Assembly: GCA_026709985.1 (NCBI GenBank)
Contig: JAPORY010000057.1
Span: forward strand, 1-52,067
DNA: 52,067 nucleotides
Direction of reading: 5' to 3'
Origin: Aestuariivita sp.
GTDB lineage: Bacteria > Pseudomonadota > Alphaproteobacteria > Rhodobacterales > Rhodobacteraceae
The position numbers and the translations under genes are program-made. The notes under the pieces are model-generated. The model saw nothing but the letters and a program-made list of their open reading frames with translations. It ran no database searches and had not been told where the DNA came from. Each line of letters opens with the position of its first letter. The stretch's first letter is position 1. Of the stretch, positions 46,519-52,067 are shown piece by piece.

Positions 46519-47739
46519 ATGGTGCTCGCTATGATACTGACCAGCACATCTGGGCAAAAAAGCCTCCCGAGGTACTTTTCACGCGTATTTGCTCAAATGC
46601 AGCAAATTGATCACGGTTGTTTGGATGCTTTTCTTCCTGATGGCCGGGTATTTCGGGCACAGGGCAGTAGGCCTGGTCCCTCGGTCGAAGTACATGTCCA
46701 CAATTTGGATGTTTTCGCACGGCTTATTAGAGAGGGCGATCTCGGATTTTGTGATGCCTATCTTGATGGCGATTGGTCAACTCCAAGCCTGCAAGCATTT
46801 ATGGATCTGATTCATGCCGGGAATGAATCGGTCTATGACGGATTTCCGGGACTTGGACTTGTCCGAGCCTTCGAACAATTGCGGTTTTGGCTGCGAAGAA
46901 ATCATCGCTCCCAAGCAAAGAAGAATATTTCTTTTCACTACGACCTCGGTAATGACTTCTATAAACTGTGGCTTGATGACACGATGACCTATTCATCGGC
47001 TCTCTTTGCCACAGGACAAGAGAGTATTGAGAAAGCTCAACTGGCAAAATACGCATCAATGCTTGATCAAATGGAGGTGAGAGAGGGCGATCATATTCTT
47101 GATATCGGCTGTGGTTGGGGAGGATTTGCTGAATACGCCGCCAGCGAGCGGGGCATGCGCGTAACCGGCTTAACCATCAGTGAGCAGCAGATTAAGTATG
47201 CGCAACAACGTATTGAAAAAAAAGGGTTAACGGATAAGGTTGACTTCAAACTACAAGATTATCGCGATGAAGTCGGTTGCTATGACGGTATTGCATCAAT
47301 TGAAATGTTCGAAGCGGTCGGAGAGAAATATTGGCCGACTTATTTTGACACGATCCGTGAGCGGCTAAAGCCCGGTCGAAATGCAACTTTGCAGATTATT
47401 ACCGTGTCAGATCAACGCTGGGCGGTATATAACCGAGGTGTCGATTTTATTCAAAAATATATTTTTCCAGGCGGAATGCTTCCAAGTCGCCGCGTTCTCC
47501 AACGCACGCTTGAGGAGGCGGGTCTAGCAGTTATCCGATCAATCGAATTTGGATCTAGCTATGATTTGACGCTACGCCGTTGGCATCAGAGTTTCTGTGA
47601 TAAATGGGAGCAGGTAGCGGAGTTAGGCTTTGATGAGAGATTCCAGCGGATGTGGAACTTTTATCTTACCTCATGTGCCTCGGCATTCCAGTGCGGAAAT
47701 TGTGATGTCTCACAAATTACCGTCGCCAAAGCCACATGA
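46519..47739 (+). CDS. cfa: Cyclopropane-fatty-acyl-phospholipid synthase family protein
   Basis: The 406-residue protein adds a methylene group from S-adenosylmethionine to unsaturated acyl chains of phospholipids. The N-terminal lipid-binding domain covers about 1-130. ISFHYDLGNDFYKLWLDDTM and YSSALF precede the SAM site ILDIGCGWGGFAEYAA (Asp195). SIEMFEAVGEKYWPTYF and FIQKYIFPGGMLPS are catalytic-domain blocks, and the C-terminal SFGSSYDLTLRRWH-like stretch ends the fold. Other methyl or acyl products are possible in this family. It is paired with the photolyase gene, as in singlet-oxygen regulons of Rhodobacter. Confidence 0.9.
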   Translation: MVLAMILTSTSGQKSLPRYFSRVFAQMQQIDHGCLDAFLPDGRVFRAQGSRPGPSVEVHVHNLDVFARLIREGDLGFCDAYLDGDWSTPSLQAFMDLIHAGNESVYDGFPGLGLVRAFEQLRFWLRRNHRSQAKKNISFHYDLGNDFYKLWLDDTMTYSSALFATGQESIEKAQLAKYASMLDQMEVREGDHILDIGCGWGGFAEYAASERGMRVTGLTISEQQIKYAQQRIEKKGLTDKVDFKLQDYRDEVGCYDGIASIEMFEAVGEKYWPTYFDTIRERLKPGRNATLQIITVSDQRWAVYNRGVDFIQKYIFPGGMLPSRRVLQRTLEEAGLAVIRSIEFGSSYDLTLRRWHQSFCDKWEQVAELGFDERFQRMWNFYLTSCASAFQCGNCDVSQITVAKAT

Positions 47740-48250
47740 GGGCATCAATGTTAATGCAGGAATGATTTCAAACGGCCTACTAAAAGTCTTGGACTATGAC
47801 GGCGCTATTTCGCGCAGTAATTTAAGAACCTTTCGTATTTGTATTGCGGTGCGTGAACTGGGTCGTACCGCAAGTCGAATTGATCCCTGATCATCAATCG
47901 TTATCTCCAAATGGGCGAGTTGCATTGAGCAGTTGAGGGTTTTCAATTTTATTTCTCTTTTCCAAGTTGCGACAAGAGACAACAAAATAAACACTTAGAT
48001 TAAAAAAGTTGTTGACATATTGTTGGCGGTTAGCATAGCTTGATGTTCGCTGTTGCTTTTCGCCTACATATAGTAGCAAAGCAGTTGTGATGTTTTGAAC
48101 GAGTTAGATCCGAGTGATAGGAGTATTCTTTGCACGCGGGTCGCGTCCAAAGCCGAAAAAAGTCATCTGAAAGTTAGATTGGAGGAGGTACTCGGGCGAA
48201 ATTCGGCACTTGTCGCTGTCGTCCAGTCCGCTAAGCGAGGAAATCCACGA
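47740..48250. other. Upstream region of nrdJ
   Basis: No gene is supported. A good promoter candidate lies at 48012-48040. No B12 riboswitch was recognised by eye. Confidence 0.45.
48012..48040 (+). promoter_or_regulatory. Candidate promoter of nrdJ
   Basis: A perfect TTGACA (48012-48017) is followed after 17 bases by ATAGCT (48035-48040), a weaker -10 box. Transcription would start around 48047, leaving a leader of about 200 bases before ATG 48251. Confidence 0.45.
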
Positions 48251-51200
48251 ATGAAAGTGACGCGAAAGTTTACGCAGGCGGGTAGTGACCCTTACGCGGG
48301 TTTAGAGTTTGCAACAACGACATCGGAGATCAAGAATCCTGACGGATCGGTCGTGTTCCAGTTGGAGAATCTAGAAGTACCTGTTACTTGGAGCCAAGTG
48401 GCAACAGATGTCATCGCACAGAAGTATTTTCGCAAGGCAGGTATTCCTGTCAAGCTGCAAAAGGTTGACGAACCGGATGTTCCCGAATTTCTGTGGCGAT
48501 CAACCGCCGCAGTCGATAACAAAGAGTTTGTTGGTGAACTTTCTGCAAAGCAAGTATTTGATCGTTTGGTGGGCGCCTGGGCATACTGGGGCTGGAAAGG
48601 TGGGTACTTCACAACGGAAGAAGACGCTCAAGCCTACTTCGACGAATTGCGGTACATACTAGCGACACAACGGGCGGCTCCCAACAGCCCACAATGGTTC
48701 AATACTGGTCTCCATTGGGCGTACGGCATCGACGGTCCTAGTCAAGGGCACTTCTATGTCGATCACAAAACAAGAAAGACAAAGAAGTCCACTTCGGCTT
48801 ATGAGCGTCCGCAACCACATGCGTGCTTTATTCAGTCAGTTGCTGACGATCTTGTCAATGATGGCGGCATTATGGATTTATGGGTGCGGGAAGCACGCTT
48901 GTTCAAGTACGGATCGGGTACGGGTACCAATTTCTCAATGTTACGCGGAGAAGGTGAGAGTCTGTCAGGGGGCGGCAAATCGTCCGGGTTGATGGGTTTT
49001 CTCAAGATTGGTGATCGTTCAGCTGGAGCAATTAAGTCTGGTGGCACAACGCGGCGTGCGGCAAAGATGGTGATTGTTGATGCTGATCATCCAGACATTG
49101 AAGACTTTATTAATTGGAAGGTTATTGAAGAACAAAAAGTTGCGTCGATCGTCGCCGGCTCCAAGATGTATGAGCAAGGCCTCAATCGCTTACTTGACGC
49201 CATCTCGACTTGGGATGGACGACAAGCGGATGCTTATGATCCGAAGAAAAATCTAAGTTTGAAGAAAGCAATTCGCGAGGCAAAGGCGGTAGCCATTTCG
49301 GATACTTACATTAAGCGCGTACTCGACTACGCCCGCCAAGGGTACACGTCGATTGAATTTGCGACGTATGACACCGATTGGGATAGTGCCGCCTATGAGA
49401 CGGTGTCGGGCCAAAATTCAAACAACTCTATCCGCGTGACGGATGCTTTCCTTGACGCCGTCAAGGCGGATAAAGATTGGGCTCTGGTCAATCGGGTCGA
49501 CGGTTCCACAACTAAGTCACTACGCGCACAAGACCTGTGGGATCAAGTGGGTCACGCCGCATGGGCTTGCGCTGATCCAGGCATACAGTTTCACGACACG
49601 ATTAATTCTTGGCATACCTGCCCAGAGGATGGTCCGATTCGAGCTTCTAATCCTTGCTCTGAATACATGTTTTTAGACAACACAGCCTGTAATCTGGCAT
49701 CTATTAATTTATTGCCATTCTTACATGACGGTGAGTTTCAACTCGACGAATTTATTCATGTAACAGAACTCTTTACGCTCACGCTCGAAGTTTCGGTGAT
49801 GATGGCACAGTTTCCATCGCGTGAAATTGCGTTTCTCTCCTATGATTTTCGTACCCTCGGGCTTGGGTTTGCCAATATCGGCGGTTTGCTAATGAATATC
49901 GGCGTCGGGTATGATAGCGCGGAAGGCCGTGCAATTTGCGGGGCGATAACAGCAATCATGTGCGGGACGGCCTATGCGGTTTCGGCAAAAATGGCTGCAG
50001 AACTCGAACCATTTTCTGGCTATCAGCGGAACTCTGAACATATGTTGCGCGTTATTCGCAATCATCGTCGCGCTGCTTATGGAGAAACGACGGGATACGA
50101 GGATATCAATGTTAATCCCGTGCCGCTTGATCATGTTCATTGCCCCGATCCGCGTCTCATCGACGCTGCCATGTCAGCATGGGACGAGGCATTGGAATTG
50201 GGAACCAAGTACGGATATCGAAACGCCCAAACGACTGTTATCGCCCCAACGGGCACTATCGGACTGGTCATGGATTGCGATACCACGGGTATTGAGCCTG
50301 ATTTCGCGCTTGTGAAGTTTAAAAAATTAGCTGGCGGTGGCTATTTTAAAATCATTAACCAGTCAGTACCCGCAGCACTGCAGAAACTCGGATATTCGAG
50401 CAAAGAAATCAAGGACATTGTTAGTTTCGCGGTTGGCCACGGCTCTCTGTATGGCGCACCTGCGATCAATCCGACCTCGCTCGCGGGTCATGGGTTTAGT
50501 GCTTGTGAAATTGCCAACGCGGAGGCGGCCCTCGACGGCGCGTTTGATATTCGGTTTGCCTTCAATCGGTTCTCTCTGGGTGATGACTTTTGTGATAACG
50601 TCCTTGGAATCCCTATCGAGAAATCAAGCGATCCCTCATTCGATCTGCTTAAACACCTCGGCTTTAGTAAAGCTGAAATTGAAGCCGCAAACAATCATGT
50701 TTGTGGCACGATGACGCTTGAGGGTGCGCCGCATCTAAAGCCCGAACACTATCCGATTTTTGATTGTGCCAATCCGTGCGGCAAGCGCGGGAAGCGTTTT
50801 TTGTCTGTTGACAGTCACATCACCATGATGGCCGGCGCCCAAAGCTTTATATCGGGCGCAATTTCAAAAACGATAAACATGCCAAACGATGCGTCGATTA
50901 CTGATTGTCTGAGAGCGTACGAGTTGTCATGGTCACTTGGCGTTAAAGCGAACGCACTCTATCGCGACGGATCGAAATTATCCCAGCCACTTGCCTCGGC
51001 TTTGATTGACGAAGATGATGAGGAGGAATTGACGACCAAGCCGCCAACGGCGCGTGCCGAACTTATTGCCGAGAAGCTCTTGGTACCCGAAGTCGTAAGA
51101 AGTTATCGTGAAAAGATGCCGTCGCGCCGCAAAGGATATACGCAGAAGGCTGTGGTCGGCGGTCACAAGGTTTATCTTCGAACTGGTGAATACGAAGATG

Positions 51201-51901
51201 GTACCTTGGGTGAGATATTCATTGACATGCACAAAGAGGGTGCTGGCTTTCGTGCAATGATGAATAACTTTGCCATAGCTGTCTCGGTAGGACTTCAATA
51301 TGGTGTGCCACTTGAGGAGTTTGTTGATGCGTTTACCTTTACCAAATTTGAACCTGCTGGCATGGTAAAGGGTAACGACTCGATTAAGAACGCAACATCC
51401 GTGCTGGATTACATTTTTAGGGAACTCGCCGTTTCCTACCTTGATCGTACCGATTTGGCTCACGTCAAACCTGCGGGGCATAGCTTCGATGACTTGGGGA
51501 CTGGTGCGGAAGAGGATCCAGACAGGGATCTCGAACACGGCGATCGTGCGGCTAATCCATCGCTTGAGGTCCTCAAGCAGATCAGTTCGAGTGGCTATTT
51601 GCGCAAACGATTTCCGCATGAGCTTGTTGCCTTACAAGGCGCTCAAATTGAAACGGACTGGGATTCCACGACAGTCAGTTATCGTTCGCGACCAAATACT
51701 GAAACGTTACGCGAGAATGACAGCGCTGACACCACACAGACGCTGAAAAAAACCGATAAGAGTCAAGCTGCTTTGCGGCATGAAGCTAAGATGCAAGGTT
51801 ATGAGGGAGACCCCTGCGGCGAATGCGGAAACTATACGCTGGTGCGCAATGGTACCTGTCTCAAATGTAATACCTGCGGGGCAACGAGTGGTTGCAGCTA
51901 A
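48251..51901 (+). CDS. nrdJ: Adenosylcobalamin-dependent ribonucleotide reductase (class II)
   Basis: This 1216-residue enzyme makes deoxyribonucleotides with coenzyme B12 as radical source and works with or without oxygen. The start is set at ATG 48251, behind GAGGAAA, since the family begins near [19 protein letters not shown]; the frame is open farther upstream but without family support. [29 protein letters not shown] (Cys192), the radical site NPCSEY (Cys469) and the loop [20 protein letters not shown] carry the active-site residues. A C-terminal zinc-ribbon-like domain with four Cys pairs ([15 protein letters not shown]) ends the chain and relays reducing power. A region at about 920-980 is variable and acidic. 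The protein is complete. Confidence 0.96.
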   Translation: MKVTRKFTQAGSDPYAGLEFATTTSEIKNPDGSVVFQLENLEVPVTWSQVATDVIAQKYFRKAGIPVKLQKVDEPDVPEFLWRSTAAVDNKEFVGELSAKQVFDRLVGAWAYWGWKGGYFTTEEDAQAYFDELRYILATQRAAPNSPQWFNTGLHWAYGIDGPSQGHFYVDHKTRKTKKSTSAYERPQPHACFIQSVADDLVNDGGIMDLWVREARLFKYGSGTGTNFSMLRGEGESLSGGGKSSGLMGFLKIGDRSAGAIKSGGTTRRAAKMVIVDADHPDIEDFINWKVIEEQKVASIVAGSKMYEQGLNRLLDAISTWDGRQADAYDPKKNLSLKKAIREAKAVAISDTYIKRVLDYARQGYTSIEFATYDTDWDSAAYETVSGQNSNNSIRVTDAFLDAVKADKDWALVNRVDGSTTKSLRAQDLWDQVGHAAWACADPGIQFHDTINSWHTCPEDGPIRASNPCSEYMFLDNTACNLASINLLPFLHDGEFQLDEFIHVTELFTLTLEVSVMMAQFPSREIAFLSYDFRTLGLGFANIGGLLMNIGVGYDSAEGRAICGAITAIMCGTAYAVSAKMAAELEPFSGYQRNSEHMLRVIRNHRRAAYGETTGYEDINVNPVPLDHVHCPDPRLIDAAMSAWDEALELGTKYGYRNAQTTVIAPTGTIGLVMDCDTTGIEPDFALVKFKKLAGGGYFKIINQSVPAALQKLGYSSKEIKDIVSFAVGHGSLYGAPAINPTSLAGHGFSACEIANAEAALDGAFDIRFAFNRFSLGDDFCDNVLGIPIEKSSDPSFDLLKHLGFSKAEIEAANNHVCGTMTLEGAPHLKPEHYPIFDCANPCGKRGKRFLSVDSHITMMAGAQSFISGAISKTINMPNDASITDCLRAYELSWSLGVKANALYRDGSKLSQPLASALIDEDDEEELTTKPPTARAELIAEKLLVPEVVRSYREKMPSRRKGYTQKAVVGGHKVYLRTGEYEDGTLGEIFIDMHKEGAGFRAMMNNFAIAVSVGLQYGVPLEEFVDAFTFTKFEPAGMVKGNDSIKNATSVLDYIFRELAVSYLDRTDLAHVKPAGHSFDDLGTGAEEDPDRDLEHGDRAANPSLEVLKQISSSGYLRKRFPHELVALQGAQIETDWDSTTVSYRSRPNTETLRENDSADTTQTLKKTDKSQAALRHEAKMQGYEGDPCGECGNYTLVRNGTCLKCNTCGATSGCS

Positions 51902-52067
51902 GTCTGTCGAATTGGGTGATTTGAAGAAAGTGAATTCTTATCGATATTTTCCCCTCGGTATGATCTTTTGTTTCGCTATCTAGATGAGATCATGGTGAGT
52001 GATTGAGGAATAATTTGGGGATTACTAAGATAACTTGACCGCATACAACATGATGACTTCGCATTAC

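Noticed and set aside
47740-48250. B12 riboswitch upstream of nrdJ
   Set aside because: The conserved B12-box pattern was not seen, and such riboswitches normally control B12-independent enzymes or transport, not nrdJ.

Overview
The window most likely comes from a marine alphaproteobacterium of moderate G+C. The evidence is a two-piece (circularly permuted) tmRNA gene, an SspB adaptor, the F1-ATPase zeta-type inhibitor, the imuA-imuB-dnaE2 mutasome, a B12-dependent ribonucleotide reductase, TRAP uptake genes, and an adjacent dmdA-acuI pair for dimethylsulfoniopropionate (DMSP) use. The sequence gives no closer placement. No tRNA, rRNA, CRISPR array or prophage was found.

Layout. 0.6-2.5 kb: a YejA-like peptide-binding protein on the minus strand, with a candidate small RNA ending in a strong terminator beside its start. 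2.9-8.9 kb: a tightly overlapping DNA-damage operon (SRAP/HMCES-type peptidase, imuA, imuB, dnaE2). 9.98-13.05 kb: a compositionally distinct, visibly GC-richer island with an MmeI-like single-chain restriction-modification enzyme that overlaps by one base a short HigA-like gene, preceded by the tail of a HigB-like toxin. 13.6-20.4 kb: 3-hydroxybutyrate dehydrogenase, gamma-carbonic anhydrase, a PhoR without membrane segments, PhoU (no pst or phoB genes between or after), an enlarged trigger factor, and the zeta-type F1 inhibitor. 20.5-27.5 kb: purC-purS-purQ, RNase E, a TusA-like protein, CcdA and class I aldolase. 27.9-31.5 kb: a frameshifted NYN-domain pseudogene, fumC, sspB and the tmRNA gene ssrA, all on the minus strand. 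31.8-34.2 kb: a coiled-coil membrane protein, a transposase broken by a 17-bp duplication, and a secreted HNH/excalibur nuclease. 34.7-38.2 kb: a TRAP transporter with an intercistronic terminator between dctP and dctQM. 38.7-43.0 kb: an uncharacterised DUF2182-DUF1326 pair followed by dmdA and acuI. 43.2-44.4 kb: a frameshifted AbiEii-type toxin with an overlapping upstream partner. 45.0-52 kb: photolyase, cyclopropane-fatty-acid synthase family protein and nrdJ.

How the parts fit. Two themes stand out: DNA and nucleotide stress (SRAP, ImuAB-DnaE2, photolyase, NrdJ) and use of marine organic sulfur (DmdA removes a methyl group from DMSP, AcuI detoxifies acryloyl-CoA; the TRAP system could import a carboxylate). 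ssrA and sspB lie next to each other, joining the tagging RNA with the adaptor that delivers tagged proteins to ClpXP. Several accessory genes (transposase, NYN protein, AbiEii toxin, HigBA) are broken, while the long housekeeping genes are intact, so decay is a better explanation than widespread sequencing error. The least explained intact system is the DUF2182-DUF1326 pair, whose methionine- and cysteine-rich motifs suggest metal handling.
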